This document shows, one piece after another, positions 8,897-19,177 of a stretch of DNA of 64,000 nt. The translations under genes were made by a program, and so were the position numbers. The notes beneath the pieces are model-generated. The model had not been told where the DNA came from. It worked only from the letters and a program-made list of their open reading frames with translations, and made no database searches. The stretch is taken from positions 124,001 through 188,000 of the forward strand of contig NZ_JAIKLE010000008.1 of NCBI RefSeq assembly GCF_022267315.1. The letters run 5' to 3'. This stretch comes from Maribellus maritimus. GTDB lineage: Bacteria > Bacteroidota > Bacteroidia > Bacteroidales > Prolixibacteraceae. Numbering within the stretch: position 1 is the first letter of the stretch; each line of letters opens with the position of its first letter.

Positions 8897-11533
8897 TTAA
8901 TAATTGTCGAAATAACTTCTGTTTTTTGTCAGTTTTAAATCTTTTAACAACGAAGATCTTGCATTAATTGTAAAACTGTAACTCCGTCTCTGCCCAAAAG
9001 GAATAAAATTAAACACCATTTGCCAGCAATGCAAATCACGTGTTATATTAAAAGTAGTAAATGAAAATTCCCGGGCCATAATGTCAAAATTTGTTGTCAT
9101 ACTCATACGCCACTTTTCCGTGAGGTTTAGGTTTCCCCTGAACCCCAGGGTCTGAGTAACAATATTATCTCCTCCTAAATAGTTAGGCCCCCGATAATTA
9201 ATACTATAATCAATATTAAAATCCCAGGGCACGTTAAAATCGGCATAATTTGAATAATCACCGGGCAATATATTTTCCTCTTCAATAGCTTCCTTATTTG
9301 CCTGAGCCTGCTCTTCTCCTTTTTTCGATTTAAATTGCAAACCAAATGAAAGGTTGGCCTGAGTAAATCTACCAAATTTTGAAAATCCTTTCTTTTCACT
9401 CCAGGCGTATTTATTTACTCTTCCATCTTCATCAAGAATATATGGATCGAGCGTTGTTCCAGCATTTATACTAACGCCGGCAATAGTTGTCCTGGCCCGA
9501 ATGGCTACAGGCGACAAATTAAATGAGTCGGCAACCAGATTATACGATGTACTAAAACTTAAATTGTCAATCAATTTTACTTTTCTATACTTCTGCTCTT
9601 CATCCGACTTCGTTGTATCTCTCACATCCAGAACCTTCATCTCCAAACTGTTGTTTAAAGAAAAAGAAACAGCACCTGAAGCTCCCTGGCCTGGAGAACC
9701 TCCGTAAATTCCACCATAGTTTACATCATAATATCTTATTGTTCCGGCAGAATCGACTTGAACAGGCTGATAATAGCCAAACTTCTCCTGCCCGAAATCG
9801 GGAGTATAACTAAGGCTAACAGAGGGAGTCATTTTATGCCGGATAGCCTGCACTTTCGAGTCTGGATTTAAGGGCGAAAACATTCCGTAAATATTTGTTG
9901 AGGCACTCACGCTATATGAATAATCATATACACGGTTTAAACCCGTTAATGTATCAATTCTAACCGTATTTGCAATTCTGTCAGGATTGTCTTCAAAATC
10001 AGCGCCCGGAACATAGGTATATTTCATTTTTTTGAAGTACCACTTTTCATTGTAACTAAAACTCGGGCTAAAGTTGACATAGTTAAACAAATTAAAACTG
10101 GGCAATGAAATTGGAAGGTTGTGTTTTATCCCATTTTTCCAGTCTTTTGTAAAAGATGAACTCATGACCTCCCATTCTTTTGCATTCTGAAGCGCATTTC
10201 TGAGATTACCGGAGTAATTGACTCCAAACTTCTCATACCACCTTACCGGACCCGCCCGGTTTTTTTTCCTAAAAGGATATACTTTGGCCATGCTAAAAGT
10301 CATCTCCGGTAATGTGAGAGAAATGGTGGAATCGGTAGAATTTTGCGAGTGCCTCAAGTTTACCGACATATTAAATGGTGTATTTTCAAACTTTTTGGTG
10401 TATGATACACTCGACTGTTTTTGCGTACGCAAGTAGGTATCAGCGGTTAACGAATTTTGCTTATCGTATCCGCTGGTTGAAAAATTTACACTTGCCGAAA
10501 AGGTTTGGTTCGGATTCGCTTTTGCATCCTGCGAATGTCTCCATGAAATAGCAAATTGATTCGATTTTCCATAGGTGTCGGTTCCTCTTTCGCCTGTTGT
10601 ATTTACATTATATTTAAAATCGAAATTTCCGTTAAACTTGTATCGCTTTCTGTAGTTGGTATTTAGTTTTCCGGCCCATGAGCCTTTTGAATAAATATCT
10701 CCACGCAAGGCTAAATCGAAATACTGGCCGGCAGCCCAATAATAACCACCATCGCGAAGATAAAATCCACGATTGGCTTCCTCTCCGTATGTAGGAACAA
10801 TAATTCCCGAAGAATAAGTTGGTGTGCTCGGAAAATATCCAAAAGGAAGAAAAGGGAAATAAATTGGAAAATCTTCCAAAACCATATATGCAGGGCCCGT
10901 TATAATTTTGTTATTGGAAATAACTTTTGCCTTTGAAAGGTGCAAATAGAAGTGCGGGTGATCAGCATCGCAGGTTGTATATTTTCCGTCTGTTGCAAGA
11001 AATGCGTCATCCGATATCTTCTTGGTTCGCTCACTGTGAAAATAGCCTTCGCCTTGCTCGGTAACAACCTGAGTAATTATTCCTTTTTTTGTTTCGAAAT
11101 TGTATCTCAGTGTTTTTGATTCAAATTCTTCATCACCGTCTCTAAAAACCGGTTTCTGAATAAGTGTTTCAGTTGAATCTAAAAGACCTTCAGCATAAAC
11201 TTCTTTGGTTTCCAAATCGAGTTCAATATAATAGGCTGTTAATTCAATTTGCTGATAAGTAACATGAGCATTGTTGTACAAAAATACTTTTTGCCCGTCA
11301 AAGGATACAATTATAGAATCTTCTGCGTTATAATCAATAGGTGCTTCAATTACAGGAGGTACAATTGAGTCAATCTCAATTGTATCTACAGCTAAAGTAT
11401 CCTGCACGGGAGTTTCGGTGAAAGTAGTGTCCTGCTGATTTAAATTTGTTAAACGAACATTTTTATCTGTTTCCTGGCCAAAAACAAATAGTGACAAGAC
11501 TATGAAAAGATATGTTAAACCTATTTTGTACAA
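8897..11533 (-). CDS. lptD: LptD-like outer-membrane LPS-assembly protein
   Basis: This long outer-membrane protein has an N-terminal OstA/LptA-like jellyroll, with repeats such as [18 protein letters not shown] and [36 protein letters not shown] and a large beta-barrel with many aromatic-rich strands follow. In Bacteroidota such proteins place lipopolysaccharide in the outer leaflet. The frame lacks an early ATG. It can start at TTG 11578 or TTG 11533; the latter gives a clean signal peptide ([20 protein letters not shown]). The upstream TTG overlaps a TATTTTTG promoter-like word on the minus strand, so it would not be in the transcript. I therefore prefer 11533 (878 residues). It is divergent from the amidase gene. 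Sequence similarity to proteobacterial LptD is limited to domain organisation. Confidence 0.85.
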   Translation of the reverse strand: MYKIGLTYLFIVLSLFVFGQETDKNVRLTNLNQQDTTFTETPVQDTLAVDTIEIDSIVPPVIEAPIDYNAEDSIIVSFDGQKVFLYNNAHVTYQQIELTAYYIELDLETKEVYAEGLLDSTETLIQKPVFRDGDEEFESKTLRYNFETKKGIITQVVTEQGEGYFHSERTKKISDDAFLATDGKYTTCDADHPHFYLHLSKAKVISNNKIITGPAYMVLEDFPIYFPFLPFGYFPSTPTYSSGIIVPTYGEEANRGFYLRDGGYYWAAGQYFDLALRGDIYSKGSWAGKLNTNYRKRYKFNGNFDFKYNVNTTGERGTDTYGKSNQFAISWRHSQDAKANPNQTFSASVNFSTSGYDKQNSLTADTYLRTQKQSSVSYTKKFENTPFNMSVNLRHSQNSTDSTISLTLPEMTFSMAKVYPFRKKNRAGPVRWYEKFGVNYSGNLRNALQNAKEWEVMSSSFTKDWKNGIKHNLPISLPSFNLFNYVNFSPSFSYNEKWYFKKMKYTYVPGADFEDNPDRIANTVRIDTLTGLNRVYDYSYSVSASTNIYGMFSPLNPDSKVQAIRHKMTPSVSLSYTPDFGQEKFGYYQPVQVDSAGTIRYYDVNYGGIYGGSPGQGASGAVSFSLNNSLEMKVLDVRDTTKSDEEQKYRKVKLIDNLSFSTSYNLVADSFNLSPVAIRARTTIAGVSINAGTTLDPYILDEDGRVNKYAWSEKKGFSKFGRFTQANLSFGLQFKSKKGEEQAQANKEAIEEENILPGDYSNYADFNVPWDFNIDYSINYRGPNYLGGDNIVTQTLGFRGNLNLTEKWRMSMTTNFDIMAREFSFTTFNITRDLHCWQMVFNFIPFGQRRSYSFTINARSSLLKDLKLTKNRSYFDNY

Positions 11534-11636
11534 ATTGTTTTCTGAATTAAAACCTTTATTACCCGGCTTGCCGTGCAAAAATAAAAATAAGGGTTATACA
11601 AAAGCCCTAATAAATGCAAAATAATTCTAATATTTC

Positions 11637-11644
11637 TATTTTTG
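11637..11644 (+). promoter_or_regulatory. -7 element for the cell-wall amidase gene
   Basis: TATTTTTG matches the Bacteroidota TAnnTTTG element. I see no good TTTG 19-21 nt upstream. Initiation near 11651 would leave ATG 11653 leaderless and favours ATG 11665 as the start. Confidence 0.45.
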
Positions 11645-11664
11645 TTACCGAAATGAATTTTGTT

Positions 11665-12792
11665 ATGAGACAAAGCTTATTCATATTTCTTATCATTTTT
11701 TCTTATTTGTCGCCGAAGTGCGCTGAAATACAGGGAGAAAACCCGAGCCCATCTTTTCAGGATGAATCGAAAGTTTCAATAATCGTAATTGATGCAGGAC
11801 ATGGAGGAAAAGATCCGGGGGCAGTTGTAGGTACAGCCCGTGAAAAAGATATTGTCTTGGATATCTCATTAAAACTCGGAGCCTATATCAAAAGTAGTTT
11901 CCCTGATGCCAAAGTAATTTATACGCGAGATAAAGATATTTTTGTTCCATTGTACCGGCGTGCCGAAATTGCAAATCGCAACGACGCCGACCTGTTTATC
12001 TCAATCCATGCCAACTATGTATCGGCAAGGTCGGTTCAGGGAGCCGAAACTTTTGTTCTCGGACAACACCGAAGCGAGGACAATCTGGAGGTAGCAAAAA
12101 AGGAAAATTCGGTGATTTTACTCGAAGACAACTATTCAACCACTTACGAAGACTTTGATCCCAACTCTTCCGAATCCTACATTATGTTTGAAATGATTCA
12201 GGATGAATACCTTGAACAGAGCGTTATGCTGGCTTCCGTTATCCAGGATCAATTTCGGGAAGTAGCCAAAAGATATGACAGAAGTGTTAAACAAGCCGGT
12301 TTTTTGGTTTTAAGGGAAACGACAATGCCAAGCGTTCTTGTTGAGGCTGGTTTTCTAAGTCATCAATCGGAAAGAAATTACCTTCTGAGTGAATCGGGAC
12401 GTGATAATATTGCAAACTCCATTTTTAAAGCTTTTAAAGAATACAAACACCGAATAGAAGAAAAAAGCAGCTTCAATCTGGTTACCGAACCGGAAGAAAA
12501 ACAAGTGGTTCGCAATGAAAAGAAAGAAAATTCAAATCCGATTTTAAACTCCTATTATTCGGTTCAGGTTGCAGCCACGAGAAGATCTCTCGATACAAAA
12601 CCTTCAAACTTCAAGGGAGAGAAAAACATTTTTAAAATAAATACCGGAAAAATTTACAAATATTATTCAGGGAAATTTGAATCGTACGACGACGCGGTAG
12701 CGGAGAGAAAAAGGCTACAAGGAAAATTCAAAGACGCATTTATTGTGGTTTTTGAAGACGATAAGTTGGTTTCCGTTAAAAAGATTCGGTGA
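11665..12792 (+). CDS. N-acetylmuramoyl-L-alanine amidase (Amidase_3) with C-terminal SPOR-like tail
   Basis: The 375-residue product starts with a signal peptide (MRQSLFIFLIIFSYLSP). A zinc amidase domain of the AmiA/B/C type follows: IDAGHGGKDPG (zinc His46), EKDIV (Glu60), ISIHANY (His115) and VLVEAGFLSH (catalytic Glu227). These enzymes cut the lactyl-amide bond between MurNAc and the stem peptide, usually at division. The last ~70 residues (YYSVQVAATRRS... to the end) look like a SPOR-type peptidoglycan-binding module. An in-frame ATG at 11653 is also possible; I chose 11665 for its signal peptide. MlaD-like 12905 follows on the same strand. Confidence 0.9.
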   Translation: MRQSLFIFLIIFSYLSPKCAEIQGENPSPSFQDESKVSIIVIDAGHGGKDPGAVVGTAREKDIVLDISLKLGAYIKSSFPDAKVIYTRDKDIFVPLYRRAEIANRNDADLFISIHANYVSARSVQGAETFVLGQHRSEDNLEVAKKENSVILLEDNYSTTYEDFDPNSSESYIMFEMIQDEYLEQSVMLASVIQDQFREVAKRYDRSVKQAGFLVLRETTMPSVLVEAGFLSHQSERNYLLSESGRDNIANSIFKAFKEYKHRIEEKSSFNLVTEPEEKQVVRNEKKENSNPILNSYYSVQVAATRRSLDTKPSNFKGEKNIFKINTGKIYKYYSGKFESYDDAVAERKRLQGKFKDAFIVVFEDDKLVSVKKIR

Positions 12793-12904
12793 AAAATGTA
12801 ATTCCTGTTCTAAATCCCTAATTTTACATTATCAAAAACTGAAAAGCTGATCAAAAAAAAATAAAATTTGGGTTGATACATTTTATTGTTGAAAAAATAC
12901 ACGC

Positions 12905-14167
12905 ATGAAAATAAAAATTTCGAAATACGCGCGATTAGGCATTTTAATTGTTACATCAATAACCATATTGATTTGGGGGCTAAGTTACCTGAAAGGGAAT
13001 GACATATTTAAACAAAACAAATATTACCACGTAATCTACGAACGCATTGACGGACTTGATGTTTCAAACAAAGTTACATTAAACGGATACCAGGTGGGGC
13101 AAGTCAAAGAAATTTCATTTACTCCCGACAACAGCGGAAAACTTATAGTAACCTTAATGATAGATGCCGATTTCAGAATTCCCGTAAATTCAGTTGCCCA
13201 AATCATAAGCGCCGATATAATGGGAACACGATCGGTTAAATTAGTTCTAAGCAAAGAGACCGAAATTTATTCATCAAATGATACTATTCCGGGTGCTGTT
13301 GAAGCTGACTTAAAAGAACAGGTTAGCATGCAGGTTTTACCAATAAAAAATAAGGCAGAAGAGCTGCTTGGTACCCTTGATTCTGCAATAACAGTACTAA
13401 CGGTTATTTTTAACGAAGATGCCAGGCAGAATCTTTCTGAAAGTTTTGAGAACATCAACCAAACCATCGAAAATCTTGAAAAAACCACGGCCGATTTAAA
13501 TGAAATTGTCTCCACTGAAAAAGGAAGTATTCAAAGAATAATTGTAAATGTTGATGAAATCACAACAACATTTAAAGAAAATACAGGTGAACTTGAAAAA
13601 ACAATCCAAAACCTCTCTGCATTTAGCGATACGCTTGCACAGGTTTCCGTTTCTCCTGTTCTAACCAACCTGCAAAATGCCTCAAACCAACTTTTAGCTA
13701 CTATCGAAAAATTAAACAGCGACGATAATTCTGCCGGGCTTTTGCTAAACGACGATGAACTTTATTATTCCATAAACACCCTCTCCGAAGACTTGAGTTC
13801 ACTGATCAGTGATATTCAAACCAACCCGAAAAGATATCTTCACTTTTCCGCGCTGGATTTAGGCAAAGAAGTATATATTACCGCAGCCGGAGATGCTGCA
13901 TCAAAAAATATTATTTTTAAAGTGCATCTGATATCAACCGAAAATCAAATTCCGTTAAATTCAAAAATATTTGACGGACTGGGAACCGAGGTTGAGGAAT
14001 ATTCAACAAGTGGTGCTTATTCCTACCTTACTGGTGCAACCAATTCTTACAATGAAATTATCGAGTTACAAAAAAAAGTAAAAAGAAATTTTCCGGATGC
14101 AACTGTCGTAGCATTTAAAAACGGACGGTTAATAAAATTAAAAAAAGCACTAAAATCCTTACGATAA
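12905..14167 (+). CDS. MlaD-family (MCE domain) lipid-transport protein
   Basis: The 420-residue protein has one N-terminal membrane anchor (about 9-28). An MCE domain follows (about 37-117), with the family core GYQVGQVKEISF and the strand pair ending GTRSVKLVL. After it come a long coiled-coil-rich stretch (about 150-290) and a short C-terminal domain. MCE proteins form hexameric rings that bind lipids of ABC transporters in the inner membrane and shuttle them across the periplasm. No MlaE or MlaF gene is in view, so its transporter partners must be elsewhere. In Bacteroidota an amidase next to an MCE gene is common. Confidence 0.88.
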   Translation: MKIKISKYARLGILIVTSITILIWGLSYLKGNDIFKQNKYYHVIYERIDGLDVSNKVTLNGYQVGQVKEISFTPDNSGKLIVTLMIDADFRIPVNSVAQIISADIMGTRSVKLVLSKETEIYSSNDTIPGAVEADLKEQVSMQVLPIKNKAEELLGTLDSAITVLTVIFNEDARQNLSESFENINQTIENLEKTTADLNEIVSTEKGSIQRIIVNVDEITTTFKENTGELEKTIQNLSAFSDTLAQVSVSPVLTNLQNASNQLLATIEKLNSDDNSAGLLLNDDELYYSINTLSEDLSSLISDIQTNPKRYLHFSALDLGKEVYITAAGDAASKNIIFKVHLISTENQIPLNSKIFDGLGTEVEEYSTSGAYSYLTGATNSYNEIIELQKKVKRNFPDATVVAFKNGRLIKLKKALKSLR

Positions 14168-14461
14168 TAAACCAGCTAGTGTTGATATAAATTGTTATGA
14201 CAACAAAAACCCAACTACTACCAACCAGATATACTATTAGCTATCAACGCATTACACATAACATACTCAATATCAAAATCTTAACAGAGCTCGTAAATAA
14301 TTAAATTTTAAACCACTGATAGAGAAAACAATATAATTATCACGAAAAAATCAATAGCAATTTCATTTTTTTTTTAACTTTTTTTTCGCAAATTTTGTTT
14401 CCGGGAATACTGAGAATTATAAAGAATTATTTTGTAGAACCTCATTAACTTGCGTTTTTAA
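14168..14461. other. AT-rich leader region before dnaA
   Basis: About 290 nt with a long T-rich tract (14361-14386). I looked for DnaA boxes (TTATCCACA and close variants) and found no convincing cluster, so there is no evidence here for an origin. A near-consensus promoter word TTATTTTG lies at 14427-14434. Confidence 0.5.
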
Positions 14462-15895
14462 ATGAGCAACGAATACCAAGCTGCGTGGGAAAAATGTCTT
14501 CACGTTATTAAAGACAATGTACCTACCAGTAGTTATAAAACATGGTTTGAACCAATAGTACCGGTTAAACTTGACAACAAAGTGTTAACAATACAAGTTC
14601 CGAGTGCATTCTTTTATGAATACCTTGAAGAACAGTTTATTGACATCTTGCGAAAAACACTTCGTATGGTGCTTGGCACCGGTGCCAAACTTGAATATAA
14701 CGTTGTTATGGGAAATGCTTCGGATAATGGAAATACACCGTTCACAGTAAGCTACCCAACCAACAACAATAATAAAATTCAGAACAAACCACTGACCATT
14801 CCGTTGCGTTCAGAAGAAAAAGCCTCAATAAAAAATCCATTTATTATCCCTGGCATTCAAAAGCTTCAAATCGATCCTCAACTTAAACCGGATAATACTT
14901 TTGATAATTTTGTTGAAGGTGATTGCAACCGCCTGGCCAGAAGTGCAGGTTTTGCCGTTGCTCAAAACCCCGGAGGGACAGCCTTCAATCCTTTAATGAT
15001 ATACGGAAATTCAGGTTTGGGAAAAACTCACCTGGCGCAAGCAATTGGAATTGAAGTAAAAGAGCGTTTTCCGGACAAAGTTGTTTTATATGTAAATGCC
15101 AATAAATTTCAAACCCAGTTTACCGAAGCCACAAGAAACAACAACAGGAACGATTTTCTTCATTTTTATCAAATGATTGATGTTCTGATTCTGGACGATG
15201 TTCATGAATTTGCAGGAAAAGAAAAGACCCAGGAAACTTTTTTCCATATTTTTAATCATCTCCATCAAATGGGTAAACAGTTGGTTTTGACATCAGACAA
15301 ACCGCCAATTGAATTAAAAGGGATGGAACAAAGGCTACTTTCGAGATTTAAGTGGGGATTAACAGCAGATTTACAGACGCCCGACTTTGAAACCCGAATG
15401 GAAATTTTAAAAAGAAAAGTATACAAAGACGGGATTTCACTTTCCGACGAAGTGCTGGAATATATTGCATCTCATGTTTCAAATAATGTTCGTGAACTGG
15501 AGGGAGCATTGGTTTCGCTGCTTGCTCAGTCAATGTTGAACAAACGGGAAATTACGCTTGAGTTGGCAGCCAAACTCATAAACAAACTGGTTAAAAATTC
15601 CAAACGAGAGCTTTCTATCGAATACATTTCAAAAGTGGTTTGCGATTATTTCAACATGCCGGTTGACGCATTACAGACAAAAACAAGAAAACGTGAAATT
15701 GTACAAGCCAGACAAATTGCAATGTATTTTTCAAAAAGCCTCACAAAATATTCACTGGCGAGCATTGGAGCACAAATTGGAAGTAAAGACCATGCCACTG
15801 TACTTCATGCATGCAAAACGGTAAATAATCTGAAAGATACAGATAAAAACTTCAGACAGTTTGTAGAAGACATTGAAAAGAAATTAAAAATGTAA
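14462..15895 (+). CDS. dnaA: chromosomal replication initiator DnaA
   Basis: The 477-residue protein has all DnaA domains. Domain I (1-80) starts with the W-x-x-C-L helix. Domain II (about 85-145) is a variable linker. The AAA+ domain has Walker A GNSGLGKTH (182-190) and Walker B VLILDDVHEFAGK. The C-terminal helix-turn-helix has the DnaA signature GSKDHATVLHACKTV. It binds ATP and DnaA boxes to open the origin. Length and motifs are normal. The start ATG 14462 matches the family N-terminus. A hairpin terminator follows at once. Confidence 0.98.
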   Translation: MSNEYQAAWEKCLHVIKDNVPTSSYKTWFEPIVPVKLDNKVLTIQVPSAFFYEYLEEQFIDILRKTLRMVLGTGAKLEYNVVMGNASDNGNTPFTVSYPTNNNNKIQNKPLTIPLRSEEKASIKNPFIIPGIQKLQIDPQLKPDNTFDNFVEGDCNRLARSAGFAVAQNPGGTAFNPLMIYGNSGLGKTHLAQAIGIEVKERFPDKVVLYVNANKFQTQFTEATRNNNRNDFLHFYQMIDVLILDDVHEFAGKEKTQETFFHIFNHLHQMGKQLVLTSDKPPIELKGMEQRLLSRFKWGLTADLQTPDFETRMEILKRKVYKDGISLSDEVLEYIASHVSNNVRELEGALVSLLAQSMLNKREITLELAAKLINKLVKNSKRELSIEYISKVVCDYFNMPVDALQTKTRKREIVQARQIAMYFSKSLTKYSLASIGAQIGSKDHATVLHACKTVNNLKDTDKNFRQFVEDIEKKLKM

Positions 15896-15897
15896 TT

Positions 15898-15925
15898 AAA
15901 AGCATCCAAAACCGGATGCTTTTTT
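15898..15925 (+). terminator. intrinsic terminator after dnaA
   Basis: A 10-bp stem (AAAAGCATCC 15898-15907 with GGATGCTTTT 15914-15923) with a 6-nt loop, ending in a T-run, lies 2 nt after the dnaA stop. Confidence 0.88.
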
Positions 15926-15934
15926 ATCATACAA

Positions 15935-16789
15935 ATGATATATCTATTTGCCAGTATAATTTCCTCAACTTCTATCTATATAATTTTTCGTTGGGCAAAA
16001 AATTATTCTTGCAACCTCACTCATTTAATTACAGTAAACTACTTTACAGCAACTATTTTTGGTACTGTACTGTTTTCACCATCTGAATCTATTTTTACAG
16101 ATCAAACAAAAAACTGGTTCCCTTTTGCCTTACTTTTGGGTATATTATTTACCGGATTGTTCTTTTTAATCGGAAACTCTTCTCAAAAAGCGGGGATTAC
16201 GGTTACTACATTGGCAAACAAATTGTCATTGGTATTTCCTGTCCTTTTTTCTATTTCATTTTTCAACGAAGGAATTTCCACCCTAGAATATATCGGATTA
16301 ACAGGCTCATTCGCAGCCATAGTACTAACCGTTTATAAAAAGGAAATCAAAAAAACCAATATCATATTTATTCTCTTTCCTGTTTCTATTTTTATAGGTA
16401 GCGGCTTTGCTGATTCACTAGTTAAATATGTTCAAACACTAAAAACATCTCCCGAACAGATACCGATATTTACTACCTATGTATTTTTTGTAGCATTTGT
16501 TTTTGCCCTTCTATTCTCGATCCGAAATGGAAAGAAAATATTGAATGTATTGATTCCTACTGTACTTTTGGGTATTCTTCTGGGAATTGCGAATTTTGGG
16601 TCACTTTATTTTCTGATGAATGCTTTAAGCAGCAACTATTTGGAAAGCTCTCTGATTTTTGCCGTTAACAATATGTCCATTGTTGCACTCTCAGCATTTG
16701 TTGGATATATTATTTTTAACGAAAAGCTAAACAAAATAAATTATGCCGGGTTGGCTCTGGCATTTGTGAGTTTATATTTATTAACGTAA
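15935..16789 (+). CDS. EamA/DMT-family membrane transporter
   Basis: The 284-residue protein is almost wholly hydrophobic, with about ten predicted membrane helices in two similar halves. This is the layout of drug/metabolite transporters (EamA). The first half has GNSSQKAGITVTTLANKLS and the second ENSMSIVALSAFVGY-like NNMSIVALSAFVGYIIFNEKL, the typical end-of-repeat segment. The transported compound cannot be predicted. It overlaps the yigZ start by one base (TAATG), so the two are translationally coupled. Confidence 0.85.
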   Translation: MIYLFASIISSTSIYIIFRWAKNYSCNLTHLITVNYFTATIFGTVLFSPSESIFTDQTKNWFPFALLLGILFTGLFFLIGNSSQKAGITVTTLANKLSLVFPVLFSISFFNEGISTLEYIGLTGSFAAIVLTVYKKEIKKTNIIFILFPVSIFIGSGFADSLVKYVQTLKTSPEQIPIFTTYVFFVAFVFALLFSIRNGKKILNVLIPTVLLGILLGIANFGSLYFLMNALSSNYLESSLIFAVNNMSIVALSAFVGYIIFNEKLNKINYAGLALAFVSLYLLT

Positions 16790-17391
16790 TGGAAGACACA
16801 TATAAAACAATCGGGAATTCCAATGAAGGCTATTTTAAAGACAAAGGCAGTAAATTTTTATCATATGCTTTTCCTGTACATTCCGAAGAAGAAATTAAAG
16901 AGCACCTGAATCGACTAAAAAAAGAACACCATAGTGCCCGCCACCATTGTTACGCCTGGCGCCTGGGCACAGAAGAAATTACTTTCCGGGCCAACGACGA
17001 CGGAGAACCTTCGTCAACAGCAGGAAAACCAATCTTAGGTCAGCTCCAGAGTTTTGAAGTAACTAACATTTTAATCGTAGTTGTTCGTTATTTCGGGGGT
17101 ACTTTACTTGGTGTAAGTGGTCTGATAAATGCCTACAAAAGCGCTGCCGCCGATGTTCTTTCAAAAACAAAAATTGTTACAAAAACCATAGAAAGACGCT
17201 ACCAGCTTCATTTTAACTATCCGGTTTTAAATGATGTAATGAATATAATCAAGCAGGAAAATTTTACGATTTTGAATACAAAATTTGAAATCGATTGTCT
17301 GTTGGATTTTTCCGTCAGGAAGTCGGAAGCAGAAAAGGCAGAACAAATTTTCAGAAATTTTTATGGTGTAGAAATAAAAAAAACAGAGTGA
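16789..17391 (+). CDS. yigZ: YigZ/IMPACT family protein
   Basis: This 200-residue protein belongs to the UPF0029/IMPACT family. The N-terminal domain has the diagnostic series GYFKDKGSKF (14-23), HHCYAWRLG, NDDGEPSSTAGKPILGQL and VVVRYFGGTLLGVSGLINAY. A small C-terminal DUF1949-type domain follows (from about residue 140). Eukaryotic IMPACT modulates Gcn2 kinase; bacterial YigZ has no settled role, and a nucleic-acid or ribosome-related role is only suggested. Its start overlaps the transporter stop. Confidence 0.92.
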   Translation: MEDTYKTIGNSNEGYFKDKGSKFLSYAFPVHSEEEIKEHLNRLKKEHHSARHHCYAWRLGTEEITFRANDDGEPSSTAGKPILGQLQSFEVTNILIVVVRYFGGTLLGVSGLINAYKSAAADVLSKTKIVTKTIERRYQLHFNYPVLNDVMNIIKQENFTILNTKFEIDCLLDFSVRKSEAEKAEQIFRNFYGVEIKKTE

Positions 17392-17454
17392 ATTCTGTTG
17401 ATAAAATAATAAAAAAAACTTGCATTAATCATTATTTCTGAAAATAAAACCCGC

Positions 17455-17462
17455 TAATTTTG
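17455..17462 (+). promoter_or_regulatory. pyrB: -7 promoter element for the pyrBI leader
   Basis: TAATTTTG fits TAnnTTTG. No clear TTTG lies 19-21 nt upstream. Initiation near 17468 would give a leader of about 228 nt before pyrB that contains the attenuator hairpin. Confidence 0.5.
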
Positions 17463-17588
17463 AATCATGATGAAACGCCTAAATTTTAATTCAAAAAAAG
17501 GAACCCTAAAACGCTATAAAAAAATAATTCTTTATTCTCAGAGTTTCATCACAAATCCATTAAATCATATTTTCGATTTTCTACATAA

Positions 17589-17661
17589 GAAAGGATATTT
17601 CCTTTTCAACCTACAGAAAACCAACATTTCTTTTTTTCAGAATGTTGGTTTTCTTTTTTTT
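17589..17661 (+). terminator. attenuator-like terminator in the pyrBI leader
   Basis: A 13-bp perfect stem (GAAAACCAACATT 17616-17628 with AATGTTGGTTTTC 17641-17653) with a 12-nt pyrimidine-rich loop is followed by eight T. It lies 35 nt upstream of pyrB. A smaller hairpin (AAAGG...CCTTT, about 17590-17604) precedes it. A frame with no stop codon (from ATG 17467/17470 to 17739) runs through both hairpins and into pyrB in another frame. In enterobacterial pyrBI, translation through the leader controls the same kind of attenuator in response to UTP. Whether that happens here is inferred. Confidence 0.7.
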
Positions 17662-17695
17662 ATGAACAGATTAAACACATTAGTTAAGGCATATT

Positions 17696-18604
17696 ATGAA
17701 AAAGGATTTAATTTCAATTACAGACTATTCAAAGGATGAATATCTGAAAATTATGAAACTGGCGGCGGAATTTGAAGAAAACCCGAATCAGGAACTACTA
17801 AAGGGGAAAGTTGTTGCTTCCCTTTTTTTTGAGCCTTCAACCCGCACTCGTTTGAGCTTTGAGACCGCTATCAGCCGGTTGGGGGGCCGGATAGTTGGGT
17901 TTGCCGATCCAGGGAGTTCAAGCGCAACAAAAGGCGAAACGTTACATGACACCATAAAAATGGTAAGTAATTATGCCGATTTGATAGTTATGCGACACCC
18001 ACTGGAAGGAGCAGCCAGATATGCCGCAGAAATCTCGCCTGTTCCGGTAATAAATGCAGGAGACGGAGCAAACCAACACCCAACCCAGACATTGCTCGAT
18101 ATGTATTCAATTTTGAAAACACAAGGAACACTCGATAATATGAATATTTTTATGGTCGGGGATCTGAAATTCGGAAGAACCGTACACTCGCTTCTCATGG
18201 CCATGTCAGAGTTCGGGAGTCCAATTTTTAACTTTATCGCACCGGAAGAGCTTCAAATGCCAAAAGTGTATAAGCTGTTTTTAAAAGAAAAAGGAATTCG
18301 CTTTTTTGAACATACCGAGTTTACCGATATTATAAGTGAAGCTGATATTATATACATGACAAGGGTTCAAAAGGAGCGTTTTTCAGATCCTATCGAATAT
18401 GAAAAAGTAAAAAACATTTACATTCTGAATAATGCAATGTTAAAAAATACAAAACCAAATGTAAAAATTTTACACCCTCTCCCCAGGGTTAATGAAATTC
18501 ATACCGATGTAGACAGCAACGAAAAAGCATATTATTTTACACAAGCGTTAAATGGTGTTTTTACACGCGAAGCCATAATTGCCCACACCATGAACCTAAA
18601 ATAA
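17696..18604 (+). CDS. pyrB: aspartate carbamoyltransferase catalytic subunit
   Basis: The 302-residue enzyme joins carbamoyl phosphate and aspartate to form N-carbamoyl-aspartate, the first committed step of pyrimidine synthesis. The carbamoyl-phosphate signature FEPSTRTR (45-52) is complete. The Lys of SSATKGET (Lys79), [10 protein letters not shown] (His128) and HPLPRV near the C-terminus are also present. Length is typical. The regulatory chain gene pyrI follows 6 nt later, so the product likely forms the E. coli-like dodecamer. Expression probably passes an attenuator at 17616-17661. Confidence 0.97.
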   Translation: MKKDLISITDYSKDEYLKIMKLAAEFEENPNQELLKGKVVASLFFEPSTRTRLSFETAISRLGGRIVGFADPGSSSATKGETLHDTIKMVSNYADLIVMRHPLEGAARYAAEISPVPVINAGDGANQHPTQTLLDMYSILKTQGTLDNMNIFMVGDLKFGRTVHSLLMAMSEFGSPIFNFIAPEELQMPKVYKLFLKEKGIRFFEHTEFTDIISEADIIYMTRVQKERFSDPIEYEKVKNIYILNNAMLKNTKPNVKILHPLPRVNEIHTDVDSNEKAYYFTQALNGVFTREAIIAHTMNLK

Positions 18605-18610
18605 AAAGAA

Positions 18611-19081
18611 ATGAACAACGATATGAAAAAGAAGCTGAAACTAAAAGTAAGCGCAATAAAAGACGGAACGGTAATCGATCATATTCCGGCCAAAAACCTT
18701 TTTACAGTAATTACCATACTGGGCTTAGATAAAATTGAAAACCAAATTACTTTTGGGACAAATCTGGATAGTGGGAAATTGGGAACAAAAGCCATTATAA
18801 AAGTTTCGGACAAGTTTTTTGAAAACGATGAAATAAATAAAATTGCATTAATAGCGCCACATGCCAAATTGAATATTATCAGAGATTATGAGGTTGTTGA
18901 AAAGAAGATTGTTAAAATTCCGGAAGTAATAAAAGGTATTGTAAAGTGTTTTAATCCCAAATGCATCACCAATCATGAAAAAATATCAACGTGCTTTACA
19001 GTTATATCAAAAGAATCACTGGAGCTGAAATGTAAATACTGCGAAAAGATTACATCACAGGATCAAATAAAAATGTATTAA
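18611..19081 (+). CDS. pyrI: aspartate carbamoyltransferase regulatory subunit
   Basis: This 156-residue protein is the allosteric chain of aspartate transcarbamoylase. The N-terminal nucleotide-binding domain carries AIKDGTVIDHIPA (15-27). The C-terminal zinc domain has the four ligands Cys113, Cys118, Cys141 and Cys144 in CFNPKC and CKYC. The regulatory chains bind CTP/ATP and tie catalytic trimers together. ATG 18611 and an in-frame ATG at 18623 are both possible starts. It is coupled to pyrB. Confidence 0.96.
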   Translation: MNNDMKKKLKLKVSAIKDGTVIDHIPAKNLFTVITILGLDKIENQITFGTNLDSGKLGTKAIIKVSDKFFENDEINKIALIAPHAKLNIIRDYEVVEKKIVKIPEVIKGIVKCFNPKCITNHEKISTCFTVISKESLELKCKYCEKITSQDQIKMY

Positions 19082-19158
19082 AATGTTAGATTGAAATTTA
19101 CCTTTGGTCTGCATAAAAAGAAATACTGTTTTTTAACAAACACCAACAGGATTTTTTT

Positions 19159-19166
19159 TATATTTG
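19159..19166 (+). promoter_or_regulatory. -7 element for tRNA-Leu
   Basis: TATATTTG matches TAnnTTTG and ends 11 nt before the tRNA 5' end, as expected for a promoter giving a very short leader. The -33 element is not clear. Confidence 0.55.
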
Positions 19167-19177
19167 CAGCGCTCAAA

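Noticed and set aside
14168-14461. Replication origin next to dnaA
   Set aside because: No cluster of DnaA boxes could be found; the T-rich tract alone is not enough.
17467-17739. 90-codon frame upstream of pyrB as a protein gene
   Set aside because: Low-complexity Lys/Phe/Asn content, it overlaps the attenuator hairpin and pyrB, and the predicted transcript starts at about its first codon. Kept only as part of the leader argument.
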